From: Eledone cirrhosa
Taxonomy: Eukaryota; Mollusca; Cephalopoda; Octopoda; Eledonidae
Reading direction: 5' to 3'
DNA: 64,000 nucleotides
Assembly: GCA_964016885.1 (NCBI GenBank)
Contig: OZ024743.1
Coordinates: 82,930,450-82,994,449 of the forward strand
The notes below the pieces were generated by a model. The model was not told the DNA's origin and did not search any database. It saw only the letters and a list, made by a program, of their open reading frames with translations. Positions 22,593-33,861 of the stretch are shown here, piece after piece. How positions within the stretch are numbered: position 1 is the first letter of the stretch; every line of letters begins with the position of its first letter. The position numbers were made by a program, and so were the translations under genes.

Positions 22593-23019
22593 TATATATA
22601 TATATATATAAACGTTTGTATATCTATAATAAAGCCAAAACAATGCAGGTATGAACATAGAATAAAGAATGCAAATGCAAAAGATATTGTTGACAATTAG
22701 TCTTTTACCTTAGATTTATTTAAATGTCCTTAATTTTCAAAATAATATCTCTTCTTCGGAGGGACGTAAAGTGGTTAAACCAGTGTTCTAAATAGCTTGC
22801 CAAGTCATGCTGACAGGAAATGGTATAGAGTATCTGTTCTATCTCTAATATCAAAGAGTTAAGGTTAGGTGGATAAAGAGTATTTTTTTTTGTACATGCC
22901 TGTTTAAGTGTGTGGGAGAATGCGTGAAGGTGTAAGTATGTGTGTGTGTGTGAGTGTCAGAAGATATGTCTATACATAAGTGTGGGGGATAGATGTTATC
23001 TCGTGTTAGAACTGGTCTT

Positions 23020-23052
<33 letters not shown>

Positions 23053-23140
23053 ATAAGTGGAGGTGTAAGCGTGTGTGTGTGTGTGTGTATGTGTGTGTGT
23101 GTGTGCATGTGTGTAGGAGGGGTTGTAAATATGGGGCTAG
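22593..23140 (-). other. 3' flank of PLE-D with TG/GA microsatellites
   Basis: On the minus strand this lies downstream of the PLE-D stop codon near 23142. It contains GT/GA simple repeats (about 22935-23115). At about 22765-22790 a CCGAAGA heptamer is followed by GAA and a possible helix I (GUCCCU with AGGAC), but helices II and III are too weak to call a ribozyme. Confidence 0.4.
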
Positions 23141-23141
23141 A

Positions 23142-23910
23142 TGCTCTATCAAGTTATAAATTGGGTGTTGAGTTCTAGTCTATTATTGATTGGTGGTTGT
23201 GTTTTGTCTATAATTAGTGCTTCCTTAATTCTAAGATTGCCGAGGTTTCTTTCCTTAGCTTCTATCCTAACTGTTATGGTTTTGTCGGTGTTTTTGCATT
23301 TAACTAGGTGTTTCTTAACTGAGGAAGCATTAGTATTGAGGTGTTCTTTTATTCTTATGTGGAGTGGTCTGGTGGTGCTACCTACGTAGAAGTTGTTGCA
23401 TTTGTCACACTCTAGTCTGTATACGATGTAAGCCTGGTGGCATAGGTCTGTGTCGTTGATGGGGCAGTTGGCTAGTCTGCAGCAGTTGTCATGTCTGGTG
23501 GAGTGTCATTTGGTTAGCTGTCCGCGTAGAGAAGGACCTGAGTGGGCCAGTTGGATATCTAGTCCCTCTCGTCTGATAGCTCTGCGGATGGCTGTTATTG
23601 TTTCTTCACTGAAGTGTGAGAGCTTCAGGAAGCAAGTGTTAGTGTCTCGGGTGTGGTGTCCTCTGTTCTTTCTGGCACGGTTTGTGGTGGATGTCGTGTA
23701 TCCGTTCAGTTTGAGTACTTCCAGGAAATGTGTGGTGTGTGTGTCTCGGTCTCTAGCGTCGGTGCATTTGTTCCGGATACGTGCCAGTTCGTTCCTTATG
23801 TATCCGAACTTAACGCCGGCTGGGACGGCCGATCTGAAATGTACGAACAGGTCCCTGCTGGCGGCTTTTTTATAGAAGCAGGTGTGGATGTCTCCTTTAT
23901 ATTTCATGTG
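23142..23910 (-). pseudogene. PLE family D: RT C-terminus and GIY-YIG endonuclease
   Basis: Minus-strand frame with one in-frame TGA near 23507, where Trp (TGG) would fit. The N-terminal part (FYKKAASRDLFVHFRSAVPA ... VLKLNGYT) matches the end of a Penelope-type RT with its thumb. Then comes a Cys cluster (CCRLANCP....LC) and a complete GIY-YIG core: YIVYRLECDKCNNFYVGST, RPLHIRIKEHL, HL.KCKNT, and a conserved E (KEALIIDK). The RT palm is missing. The nuclease would nick target DNA. It shares no nucleotide similarity with families A, B and C that I can see. Confidence 0.85.
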
Positions 23911-23994
23911 GATATCATTTGATCACTTTGTTTTGGTGTTTTAATCGCGAAATATTCTTTGAACGATATTTATTACTAATATTTATAGTTCTCT

Positions 23995-24390
23995 TTGACC
24001 GCTCTCTCTCTTTTTGAATTGCTATTTCTCACGCTGTCTCTGTCTCTCTCATTCTTCCTTCCCCTCTCTCTCTCTCTAGGTCACACGAGCTCTCTCCCCC
24101 TCTCTCTCTCTAAATCGCACCTTGAATTTCTCACCCGACTTATCTATCTTCTCTCTCTAACCTTTCCCCCCACTCTTCCCGCTATCTCTCTCTCTCCTCT
24201 CTTCTGTCTCTCCCCTTTTCTTTTCTTCTATTTCTTTTTCTTTTTCTATCTCTCTAGATCGCACAAGCTCTCTCTCTCTTTTTCTCTAAATCGCTCCTTA
24301 AATTTCTCACTGGACTTATATCTCCCTCTGTCCCTCTCTAAACTCTACCCTACACTTCCCACTATCTTTCTTTCTCCCCTCCACAGCGAA
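23995..24390 (+). repeat. CT-rich 5' leader of CR1-like LINE
   Basis: About 400 bp of impure CT/TTTC repeats directly before the ORF1 methionine region. It contains two related blocks (CTCTCTCTCTAAATCGC... at about 24104 and 24285), so a short internal duplication. The frame through it is an artefact. Confidence 0.7.
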
Positions 24391-25246
24391 ATGGACTGCA
24401 TACAGGAAAAAGGTGAAATTAGGAGTCAGCGAAACTGGTCAAAGATGGAACTAGCGGTTTTCATCAAGGGGTGGACCATGGCTGATGGGTCTCCACCAAG
24501 AAAAAAGATGGCGGAGAACCTGAAAAGCCATGGGTTTCTGAGGACTCTGGCACAGATAGAGAGAAAGAGAAAAGAAATTGAGAAGGCGTATGTCCTCATA
24601 GCGCCACATATGGTGATGCTAAGCCGTGTCCTCAAGCAGGAGAAAACCGAACAGAAGGGAGAGGAGAGGGAAAAAGAAAAGGAGGAGAGCACAAGCACGG
24701 ACCTGAAAGAAAATGAGATACCCTCCGCCACAGTCAGGGAGGGCAGGCTGGGCAACCAACAAGCAAAAGGTGAAGGTGAAAACCGAAATCACTTTCCGAA
24801 GGAGAACCAAGCGCAGAGAGACCAGTGGACAACTGTTCAAAGGAAGAACAGAAAGCACGGAGACACTGGTAGCAAAAAAAACCCAAGTAATGTGCAAGTT
24901 TTTCAAGAACGGGACCTGCTGGCATGGAGAAACAGGGATGGGATGCAGATTCGCCCACCCCAGGTCTCAAACGAACTATGCCCATCCTACTCGCGCAACA
25001 TGCCCGAGCCAAAGCCGAAATAAGCCGCTCCAGAAGTATGGTGATGTCGCGCGTGCCGCACCAACAAGGAGAAGGCACGTACATGCCGACGAGATACAGA
25101 TGGCAGCAGCAGAGCAGAAAATCTTTTTAGTGCTGGCAGAGAAGATTGTGGGACAGCTGACCTGGCTGCATCGTTTCCAGAGCCAGGGTCACCCACACCA
25201 GCACTCGATACCACCACAGCTAAGGGACCAGAGTGGCCGCCGCTGA
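24390..25246 (+). pseudogene. CR1-like LINE ORF1 with CCCH zinc finger
   Basis: Begins near 24391 (MDCIQEKGEIRSQRNWSKME) after the CT leader. The first ~115 residues are charged and probably helical, with an E/K-rich stretch. A frameshift near 24850 moves the frame to one that contains CKFFKNGTCWHGETGMGCRF followed by AH, a CCCH zinc finger (C-x7-C-x8-C-x3-H). It would act as the RNA-binding chaperone of the LINE particle. Adjacent ORF2 is in the same orientation. Confidence 0.65.
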
Positions 25247-28200
25247 CACCAGACCAGGTGTCATACCGACAGCCATTACTGGCACCCCAAAAGTCACACC
25301 AGTGCTGCTGCTGAATGTCAGAGGCCTGGTGAAACTCAGTAACATGAGTAAAATTTCCTACCTGGGAGACTTAGCCATAAGCAATCAAGCATTATGCATG
25401 GCACTAACCGAAACGCACCTGACAAGCAGTATAGCAGATGCAGAAATACATATACCAAAATATACTGTATTTCGTTCGGACAGGAAGGAGAGAACTCATG
25501 GTGGGGTTGCTCTGTATATCCGTGAAGAGGTCACACCAATTGTACTGTTGACACATTCAAACTCAGTCTGTGACACACTGATAGTACATATGAAGCAACT
25601 ACAGACAGTAATATGTGTCACATATCGGCCGCCGATGCCCCCAGTCATGAGTGTAAATTTGAGGATAGCCTAAGTAGGATAGAAGAGGTTTGGCCAGGGT
25701 CTCAACATTCTACTGCTGGGAGACTTCAACCTACCAAAGGTCAAATGGCCTGAGGCCCACCTCCTCCCTGGAATGACGTCAATAGAACAGAGACAGACGG
25801 AATCCCTGCTAGCCCTCACACACAGGCTGTTCATGGAGCAAGTAATACTCCTCCCAACAAGAGGCGAAAATGTCCTAGACCTCTGTTTTACAAACAACGA
25901 AGTGCTCATCCACAATGTAAAGGTGACACCAACAATTCTCTCGAATCATAACTTAGTAGAGCTAATGATATGTGAGCCGAGAGAACCAACAGAGACAGAA
26001 CCATAAAGAAGCTCCGGGACGTTATCCAGCCTTAACTTCTACAAGGCTAACTGGAAAAAGATTAAGAGAGAAATCCAGAAGCAAACGTGGAGTGAAAACA
26101 CCGCCACACAAGACACTAACACACAATTTCAACACTTCATGACAACGATACACACTATATGCAAAAAGTTTGTCCCGGAGAAAAAGGCAAACAGACACAA
26201 AAATCTTATTCCCAGAGATAGGAAAATCCTTATGAGACGAAGAACCAAGCTCTCAAACCAGTTGAATAGTCAACAAGAAAACAAAAACAAGAAGGAATCC
26301 TATTTGAAATGTGCACTTCTTGGCATCGAGATTGCACTCAAACTTTCCCATAAAAATGAGAGGGCAAAGAAAAAGAACAGGGCCATAGAAAACATTAAAA
26401 CAAACCCTAAGGCCTTCTTTAAATTTGCAAAAGAAACTGCCTCGGTACACTGCAAGATTGGGCCACTCTTCCATACAGACGGTTCATTAACCGAAAACCC
26501 CCAAGAGATATGTGAAATACTGAACGAACAGTACAAAAGTGTGTTCACATATCCATTGAGGCACATGCAAATAACGAAGCCAGAGGAGTTCTTTGATGCC
26601 ACAACACTACATGAAGAAATGGCGACCATCAACCACATAGACATAACGGAGGAGGATGTGGTGTACGCCATAGATGAAATTAGAACAGACTCAGCTGCTG
26701 GACCTGATGGATTCCCAGCAGTTCTCTTAAAAACATGTAAGCGGGCCTTAGCAACTCCACTGAAGATGCCCTTCAGAAGCTCCTTGGCTAGCGGTGTACT
26801 ACCCAGGGAGCTGAAAGAAGGCACAATATGCCCTATCCATAAAGGAGGTAGCAGAGCGGAGGCCAAAAACTATATGCCGGTCTCCCTGACGTCGCATATC
26901 AGTAAGGTCATGGAGCGAGTCGTCAGAAAGAAACTGATCACTTTCCTCGAGGAAAATGACCGCCTGACTAGCACGCAACATGGCTTCCGCCCAGGAAGAA
27001 GCTGCCTTACACAGCTGCTGCATCACTACGACTGGGTACTGAAACAACTACTAGACAGCTCACATGTGGACGTGATATATCTTGACTTTGCGAAGACCTT
27101 TGACAAGGTCGACCACGAAATGATATGTCACAAACTACACGGATTCGGCATAACTGGAAAAGTAGGTGAGTGGCTGCACGACATCCTAAAGGACAGAAAC
27201 CAGACAGTCGCAGCAAATGGGGCCCTCTCAAAGGAAACACCAATAACAAGTGGGGTGCCCCAGGGGACAGTCCTGGGACCACTACTGTTTTTGGTGGCTC
27301 TCTCAGACATGCCATCTGTAGTACATACAACAACATCCCTCACTAGTTATGTTGATGACACTAAGGTAGCACAGGCAATCAAAAACCCGGCTGACGCTGC
27401 CCTTTTACAACAAGATCTGGATGCCATATACAAATGGACGGAAGAAAACAACATGCAGTTTAATGCTGGCAAATTCCAAGTCCTACAATACAAAACTCCA
27501 AACAAACCTGCAAACACAAATATAGTACAACACAACTACACAGGACCATGAAGGACCGATATCCCCGTGTCAAAACCGATACGAGACCTGGGCATAGACA
27601 TGAGCGATGATACATCTTTTTCTTCACACATCATGAAAGTGGCGACAATGTGCAGACGACTCGCTGGCTGGATCTTGAGGACTTTCCGGACAAGAGACCG
27701 AAACACCATGTTGAACTATGGAGGACATTTCTCCTAAGCCGCCTGGACTACTGCTCCCAGTTGTGGTGACCCCATAGTGTCAAACTAACCACGGAGCTTG
27801 AGGCAATCCAGCGAAGCTACACCAAGAGGATTGCCACGATGAAGGAGACAAGTTAGTGGGAGAGGCTAAAAGAACTGAACCTCTACTCCTTGGAACGAAG
27901 ACGGGAGAGATACGCAGTGATCTACATGTGGAAAATTCTGGAGGGACTAGCACCAAACTTTGGCATTGGGAGCTGGACCAACCGTCGAACAGGACGTCAC
28001 TGTGTGTTGCCAAAGGTCCCGTCTTCCACATCTAGAATAAGGAGCAGGTATTGCAATAGCCTGGGATTCAAGAGCCCTCAACTCTTCAACAAGCTGCCGA
28101 GGGATCTGAGAGATTTGCATGACGTGGAGGTGGATGTCTTCAAGAAACATCTCGACACCTGGCTATCCAGGTTCCCGGATGAGCCCACAGCAAGGCACGA

Positions 28201-28294
28201 GGGAAACCTAAGGGCAGCAGCAACAAGGGTGGTGCCCCAGCATGGCCTCAGCCGGATGGCTGAAACAGGTAAAAGAGTAATGTCCTGGGTATGA
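25247..28294 (+). pseudogene. CR1-like LINE ORF2 (AP endonuclease plus RT)
   Basis: Endonuclease start near 25300 (LLNVRGLVKLSNMSKISYLG; LTETHL). RT 26139-27551 (470 aa open): AGPDGFPAVLLKTCK, VSLTSHISKVMERVV, QHGFRPGRSCLTQLL, motif A IYLDFAKTFDKVDH, motif B SGVPQGTVLGPLLF, motif C SYVDDTKV. Stops and shifts near 25672, 26004 and 27550 (TGA) break it. The C-terminal frame 27890-28294 (RRRERYAVIYMWKILEGL ... VDVFKKHLDTWLSR.PDEP) is typical of CR1/jockey-group proteins. Inactive copy. Confidence 0.85.
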
Positions 28295-28412
28295 CATTAA
28301 ATTACCTCCAGTGGCAAGGCTCCAGATAGGGAATTCAGGAACTGTGGGAAATGTGGAATTACCCATTAGTTGTTACCACTCTCAAGTCTGCTCTGGCCCG
28401 GAGTAGTAGTAC

Positions 28413-28420
<8 letters not shown>
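28295..28420 (+). other. CR1-like LINE 3' UTR
   Basis: About 125 bp from the stop codon to a TA repeat. The same sequence occurs inverted at 18290-18441 beside another LINE. Confidence 0.75.

Positions 28421-28472
<52 letters not shown>
28415..28472. repeat. (TA)n microsatellite
   Basis: Pure TA repeat of ~55 bp. Confidence 0.98.
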
Positions 28473-28475
<3 letters not shown>

Positions 28476-28544
28476 AAAAAAGGAAAAGAATGACTTCACT
28501 TGTAATTCTAAACAATTTGATTTAATTTTATAATATTATATAAT

Positions 28545-29111
28545 GTCATGAGTTGGTAGATCTCTATTATATAATATTATAAACCTTAAAATTACTATAG
28601 ATACGAACCTTACCAATGCTAACTTTCTTGACATTAATCTTGATCTACTTACTGCCTCTTTTAAACCTTATCATAAACCTAACGAGAATCTAAGATATAT
28701 ACACAAAGAGTCTTGCCATCCCCCTATAGTTTTTAAAAATCGTATTCCTAATATTAGCCGTAGGATTTCTACCTTATCTTCGTCTCTAGACATTTTTAAC
28801 AAAGCCGGCTATACCAACACAGACATACCTTCCGAAACCCGGCCCGGCGTCACGCCACTACACTTTCAAGCCACATATGGGATCTCAAGGACAACAACAT
28901 CAACTATGATCTCACTTGGAAATTACTGTCCAGAGCCAACTCTTACACGGGAGGACGCCGTCCGTGCAATTTATGCTCGGAGGAAACTTTACAAATGTTG
29001 TTTTCGACGGACCAACTCCTAAACAAGAAAGATGAACTGGTTACTGCATGTAAACACCGATTACGTAGGACTTACCTCGCCCTCAAACCCCATAATGACC
29101 CGGGTGGGTAG
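28545..29111 (+). pseudogene. PLE family C copy 2, internally deleted 3' fragment
   Basis: Two pieces of the family C protein joined by a deletion. 28570-28850 encodes the post-RT region (NANFLDINLDLLTASFKPYH, YIHKESCHPPIVFKNRIPNI, SRRISTLSSSLDIFNKAG). From about 28880 a shifted frame gives the extreme C-terminus (IWDLKDNNINYDLTWKLLSR, CNLCSEETLQ, LNKKDELVTACKHRLRR) and stops at 29111. The GIY-YIG core itself falls in the deleted part. The C-terminal pattern CNLC...C.H matches copy 3 at about 32120-32235. Confidence 0.75.
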
Positions 29112-29515
29112 ACTAGGGCTATAACACCCCACTTGCCCATTTTGTAATGGGCAACGCCTGCTTGCCAATGGAGACGTAAGATCTTCTTTTACATTCTTTT
29201 ATCGCTTCCTCTATATTTCCTTCTCCCCCCCCCCATCCCTCCCTAGTCTTTCTACCCCAGTTCCTTTTCTTTGTCGTCGTCTTTTTCTCGCCCACCCTCG
29301 GTAGCCCCTCGGTCCCTTGTAGCTTCAGCACCCCCACCCCCTCCCCTATTCTATGATAGATTTGGCTGACTCCGCTTTTTATAGCAGAGGTGTTAGACTT
29401 CGGATACTTGCCCCCTTCTCCGACCGCTGTCCCTTTTTTCCGTGCCTTCTATATTTCTTAGTGGCATCTTTGCTTTAATTTCTCGTTTATCCAGTATTTC
29501 TTTCTTCTTTTTCTC

Positions 29516-29547
<32 letters not shown>

Positions 29548-29945
29548 GGGGGTTCTGTATTAATTTTCCGTTCTTTACTTTTACTTCGTACGATCTTTCA
29601 TGTAGCTTGTATAAGACTTTTTGTTTCGTGGCCGTACCCTTGGAGTTAGCATTAGTATTTTTTTGCGGGACCCTGAATTATATTCTCGTACTAGTTTACT
29701 TTCTTGCACTGGGTGGTTGCTGGCCCTGTGATTGGGGTAGAAACCTTTATTATTTCGTGGTAGTCTCTTTAGTATTTTGGCCCCCCTTTTGTTGACCCGT
29801 CACCGTACGATACACGCACTTATACCTCGTATAAGGGTCCCTTTATTTCCGTCCCACCTAGTTTATTTTTATTATTATTATTTATTTTTTTATTCTTTAT
29901 TATATTTTTTTATTTATTTATCTATTCTTTTATTCACTTATTTGT

Positions 29946-29984
<39 letters not shown>

Positions 29985-30317
29985 GCCTAGCAATAGCGAG
30001 AGACTTAAGTCTTAGTAACCAGACTTTGCTTATTTTTTTTTTTTTTTTTCTCAGTACTTTTTATAGTTTTACCCTTCATTGTTCTACTTACCGTTTCGAC
30101 TTCCTCCCCCTCCCCCACCCCAGTATCCTCTTTGACCTCACGCCCAGCTGTAACCGGCACTACCAACGCATGAATGGGTCTACTCCACCCCCTCTCCGTT
30201 TTTCTCCTACCGGCAGGTTTAGCTACCCCTTCCCCCACCAATTTGCCATCACAGATTTACTACTAACTTGTGATGTGACCAATCCTGGTGATTATCTCTT
30301 TGACCATATATGGAATT
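29112..30317 (+). other. PLE-C copy 2 3' UTR with simple repeats
   Basis: C/T-rich non-coding sequence with (TTTA)n around 29935-29985 and T runs. No protein frame that I trust. It ends at a hammerhead variant and a terminal repeat that recurs elsewhere (41.0 and 51.6 kb), so I infer it belongs to the same element. Confidence 0.5.
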
Positions 30318-30411
30318 ACCCCTTGATAAGCTCGGCTATTTAAATACCAGAATAAATTTTCATTCAGTCCAGAATTAGCCGTCGAAACGGCTTGAGCTCA
30401 GCCGTCGGGGT
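30318..30411 (+). ncRNA. Hammerhead variant with U3/A8 core, PLE-C associated
   Basis: Helix I ACCCC 30318-30322 with GGGGT 30407-30411 (5 bp); core UUGAUAA 30323-30329 (canonical CUGANGA with C3 to U and G8 to A); helix II with GGCUA 30334-30338 pairing UAGCC 30376-30380 plus C333-G381, one mismatch and one bulge at the base; GAA 30384-30386; helix III ACGGCU 30387-30392 with AGCCGU 30400-30405 (6 bp); C17 at 30406 gives a GUC cleavage triplet. The fold was found by eye; activity is unknown. Confidence 0.6.
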
Positions 30412-30501
30412 CTCACTTGTTCCTATTACCCACTCTACTACCCTAAGTATTGAGTACTTTGGTGCGTATGGTCCACCTGGTTCCTTACCACATTTCCTTC
30501 G

Positions 30502-30503
<2 letters not shown>
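30360..30503 (+). repeat. PLE-C terminal repeat (pLTR), single copy
   Basis: Runs from ATTCAGTCCAGAATTAGCCG to CCACATTTCCTTCG, then TA repeat. The same unit occurs as palindromes at 40963-41145 and 51500-51720. In all three it is flanked by TA microsatellite on the CCTTCG side. Confidence 0.75.
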
Positions 30504-30555
<52 letters not shown>

Positions 30556-30803
30556 GTGTGTGCTTTTGTGAGCATGTAATTTTTGTGCGTGAATATGCAC
30601 GTTTATGTCTGTGCTTGTGCATGTATGTATTTTTGTTTATATATATATATATATATATATATTTATGTATGTGTATATATATATACATACATATATATAA
30701 TTTTATATGTGTGTATATGTATATATATATATATATGTGTGTGTGTTTGTATATGTATGTATGTTTGTTTATGTATATGTGTGTATATATATGTGTATGT
30801 ATA

Positions 30804-30889
<86 letters not shown>

Positions 30890-30980
30890 TATGTACACGT
30901 ACATAGATATTTGTATACAGACGCACAGTAGTATGTATATATATATACATACATGCACACATATATATATGTACGTATGG
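30504..30980. repeat. TA/TATG microsatellites
   Basis: Several TA tracts with TATG and TGTG variants, the longest at about 30806-30886. Nothing coding. Confidence 0.95.
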
Positions 30981-31337
30981 ATTCACCGAACATTTATTAT
31001 AATGCTCGGTGTGTTTGTAAACAAACATCCCGTATTAAGCCGTAGTGTCCAGCAACCATCGTTGCTCGTTTGTTCAACACTGACCAAGGAACGCTGTACT
31101 AGCAACGTATACCTTCCTGCCAGATTGTTGAACGTATATAGTTACCTTATGTATATTAACGGCTGAGTAGCCCAATTTGCATATCGAGTGGGTTAATCGG
31201 CCGGGTGTACCGAAAACGATAAACGGAAAAAATGAAACGAAATTTCATTTCCCACTCTTAGTACGGCTGTTACTTAAATATAAGTATGTACACGTACATA
31301 CATATTTGTATACAAACGTACAGTAGTATGTATATAT
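30888..31337. repeat. Direct repeat pair of ~58 bp about 390 bp apart
   Basis: AAGTATGTACACGTACATAG... at 30888-30945 recurs at 31281-31337. The intervening sequence includes a short palindrome CACCGAACATT...AATGCTCGGTG near 30982-31011. No gene. Confidence 0.6.
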
Positions 31338-31338
31338 G

Positions 31339-31415
31339 ATGCATGACATACCCTGACTAAGTAGATGGTTATGACTGAATTTTAACCATCTACTTAGTCA
31401 GGGTATGTCATGCAT
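31339..31415. repeat. Inverted repeat at PLE-C copy 3 5' end
   Basis: GCATGACATACCCTGACTAA... at about 31341-31371 pairs with its reverse complement at about 31383-31413, with an ~11-nt spacer. GACTGAATTTTAACCAT occurs both in this spacer (31374) and after the ribozyme (31495), marking a ~121-bp unit. Confidence 0.85.
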
Positions 31416-31420
31416 CATCT

Positions 31421-31487
31421 TATTTTATCTGATGAGGACGTACTGTTGAAGATAGCTCAGTACCTCTGAAATATGTATAATAAAATA
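31421..31487 (+). ncRNA. Hammerhead ribozyme, type I, tiny helix III
   Basis: Helix I 31421-31428 with 31480-31487 (8 perfect bp); core CUGAUGA 31429-31435; helix II 31436-31445 with 31458-31467 (one C-C mismatch, one GU); GAA 31468-31470; helix III 31471-31473 with 31476-31478 and a 2-nt loop; cleavage predicted after A31479. All invariant hammerhead positions are present. It sits 25 nt upstream of a 5'-truncated PLE-C body, the normal place for a PLE terminal-repeat ribozyme. Confidence 0.85.
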
Positions 31488-31504
31488 TACTGAATGACTG
31501 AATT

Positions 31505-32245
31505 TTAACCATGTACCAGAGCTTTAGAGCACTAGATAAATGCTTCCCGAAGGACCATAGATACCGCAAGATCTTCAACAGACACACTGTAAAGCTCTCA
31601 TATTCTACCACGCGAAATGTGGCCCAGCACATAGCTAGCATTAATAGGGGTAGACTTAAAAACCACACACAACCGGAAGCTGGCAATATAGGCACCCGGC
31701 ATAACCATGTGGAGGGAAAGAAGGGTGGACCCAGTAACCCAAACAGACCCAGGGACCCCCACCGGGCCCGGGGGAGGACCACCATATAATACGCAACGGG
31801 AACCCCACATTAGGTACGTGGAGGTCGACCACTTCCTGCAACTGCAGAAACCCAGCATTATGCCCCCTTAGTAATGAATGCCTAAGGAAGAACTTAATAT
31901 ACGGATGTAGAGTAAAAACCCCCAACTCTGAACGCCTTTACATAGGAGCCACATCAACGAGCTTTAAGGACCGATGGTATAACAATCGCCATTCCTTTAA
32001 CAGGGAGGACAAAAGGAAAAGTACGGTCTTTCCGAACTGATCTGGAAGCTCAAGCTGGACAGGACCCCGTACTCTCTGGCCTGGTCCAAAATCATGAAAG
32101 TACCACCTGATAAAGGGGGATCTGGCATCTGCAAACTATGTCTGAGCGAGACCCTCGAGATATTCAGCGGTGCAAGCAGCCTGATAAACGTCAGGACTGA
32201 CTTCTTCGGGACATGTAGACACCTCAGGGCCGGCATAACACACTA
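31505..32245 (+). pseudogene. PLE family C copy 3: C-terminus with GIY-YIG nuclease
   Basis: 5'-truncated. ALDKCFPKDHRYRKIFNRHT and VKLSYSTTRNVAQHIASI (near 31525-31640) equal the C-terminal RT part of the 12-14 kb copy. After frameshifts comes a Cys motif (CNCRNPALCPLSNEC, near 31838), then the GIY-YIG core: LIYGCRVKTPNSERLYIGAT, SFKDRWYNNRHSF. A shift near 32035 leads to LIWKLKLDRTPYSLAWSKIM, CKLCLSETLEIF and TCRHLRAG, ending at TAA 32245. This copy links the family C RT to a GIY-YIG endonuclease. Confidence 0.8.
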
Positions 32246-32525
32246 AGAGGGGAACTTTCCTCAAGCTATAGGGACTTCTCCGGGACATGTAGACACCCCA
32301 GGCCCGGACCTTCCTCAAGCTATAGGGACTTCCCCGGGACATGTAGACACCTCAGGGCCGGCACCTTCCTCTAGCTATATGGGCAACAACAACGCACTGG
32401 GAAGGAAACTTCCCTCAAGCTAAAGGCACAGTAGCTCCGCCACACCGAGCCCACGGTAAACCACCCCCTACACTTTCACCCCTGCACACCGAGCCCACGG
32501 TAAACCACCCCTACACTTTCACCAC
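32195..32525. repeat. Two short tandem repeats in PLE-C 3' region
   Basis: About three copies of a ~60-bp unit (GGGACATGTAGACACCTCAGG... to AAGCTATAGGGACTTC) from 32206 to 32375, starting inside the last codons of the PLE frame. Then two copies of a ~48-bp unit (CACACCGAGCCCACGGTAAA) at 32439-32525. Confidence 0.85.
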
Positions 32526-32624
32526 CCCTAACCCTGCCTCGATCGACTCCTATGGCAGCACAGACTTATACATATGTCCATACATAGATCCTGTAATTTA
32601 AGATTGTACATGCACTGATACTTA

Positions 32625-32765
<141 letters not shown>

Positions 32766-33203
32766 GTATATATATACGTATATATATATGGGTGTGCGTG
32801 TGTTTGTCTAATCTGTGTGTGTGTGGGTATGTGTGAGTATGGGATGCACCTGGGTGCGTGTGGGCTTGCAACGATGTGGGTTGACATACACGCATATGTA
32901 CTCTATGCCGAATTAAAACTGTAGTCCTCTGCATTTCCTGATTTTGACACTCAGGCTATGGTATTTTACACTCCACTCTTGCCTCATTTGCTCTTAAAAC
33001 GCACCACCCCATGATAGTGTAAAAATCGTAATCCTTTGCATTTCCCGGTTCTGACACATAGCCTTTATACTTCAGTCAATATTTTCCAAATCTTTCAAAC
33101 TTTAATATTGGCTATAACACACACGCACTTTATTCTTTTTATTCATTTATTTATTATTTTTTTTACTTCTTCATTTTATTGTATCGTATCTTATTTTATT
33201 ATT
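32766..33203. other. Gap, nothing recognised
   Basis: A short direct repeat (CCTCTGCATTTCCTG... and CCTTTGCATTTCCCG..., near 32925 and 33033). No frame. Confidence 0.4.
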
Positions 33204-33400
33204 AGGGCGGTGGATTGGCAGTATCGGTAGAGGGTCGGACGCCATGCTTTGACGCATAGAGTTACGGCCCTTTCCATTCTGAGTTCAAATCCCGCCGAAG
33301 TTAACTTTGCCTTTCATCCTTTCGGGGTCGATAAAATAAAGTACCAGTCATGTACTGGGTAATTGCTGGCCTTGTGCCAAAAGTAGAAACAATTATTTTA
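33204..33400 (+). mobile_element. Full-length tRNA-derived SINE
   Basis: The reference copy in this window. The pol III A-box-like region is TTGGCAGTATCGGTAGAGG (33214-33232) and the B-box-like region GAGTTCAAATCCC (33281-33293). The body has AACTTTGCCTTTCATCC and GGTCGATAAAATAAAGTACC; the 3' part has AATTGCTGGCCTTGTGCC, then AAGTAGAAACAATTATT. Fragments occur at 1692, 12034, 15448-15975, 47148, 50359 and 54714. Transcribed by pol III and mobilised by a partner LINE, whose identity I cannot tell. Confidence 0.9.
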
Positions 33401-33861
33401 TTATTTATTTTATCTTATATTTTTATATTTTTTGTTTCTTCATTTTACCTTATCTGATTCAATTATCTGTTTGGCACCCCCCACCACGTGAAAGGGTGGT
33501 GGGATTGGTGCCAACCCACACACACTCATTCTTCTAAAGACAGCAGTAGTAGAACTAAGGCTGACCCCCTAACACCAATAAGGACAAGGGAGGAGGTCAG
33601 CTGTACTTAACAAAAATAACCACAACAGATTATCTTGACTCAGGGAAAAAATATTTTCTATTGACTTTTGACTGAGGAATGTTCTCACAACTGACCAATG
33701 GGAGGAGAGAGTGTCCTGTGATACCGAAATTCGTTTGTTCGAATTCATATGATTCCAGTTCCTCAGAGAAATAACAACCCAACCAGGAGCTGGACATATC
33801 GGAGTATTGACGGAGTAAAACACTTTAACAACATGTGTACCTGTCTCTACCACACCAATTC
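33401..33861. other. Possible PLE terminal-repeat body upstream of the 33862 ribozyme
   Basis: Non-coding. Its only clear landmark is the hammerhead at its right end. I infer it is PLE terminal repeat or 3' UTR, with no direct support beyond that. Confidence 0.3.

Noticed and set aside
22765..22795. Hammerhead with CCGAAGA core on the minus strand
   Set aside because: Helix I could form, but helix II is only A-U/G-U pairs and helix III would have no loop.
24000..24390. N-terminal extension of the CR1-like ORF1 (Ser/Leu-rich)
   Set aside because: Encoded by CT-repeat leader sequence; the charged, conserved-looking protein starts only at about 24391.
30450..31000. Several long Tyr/Ile/Met/Val-rich frames over TA, TATG, TG and CT tracts (also at 5.6-6.4, 18.4-18.8, 32.5-32.9, 44.8-45.0, 53.1-53.6 and 59.2-59.9 kb)
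   Set aside because: They are pure translations of microsatellites in every frame and both strands, without any conserved segment.
33204..33300. tRNA gene
   Set aside because: A- and B-box-like sequences are present, but the acceptor stem does not close and the unit continues into a SINE body found in many copies.
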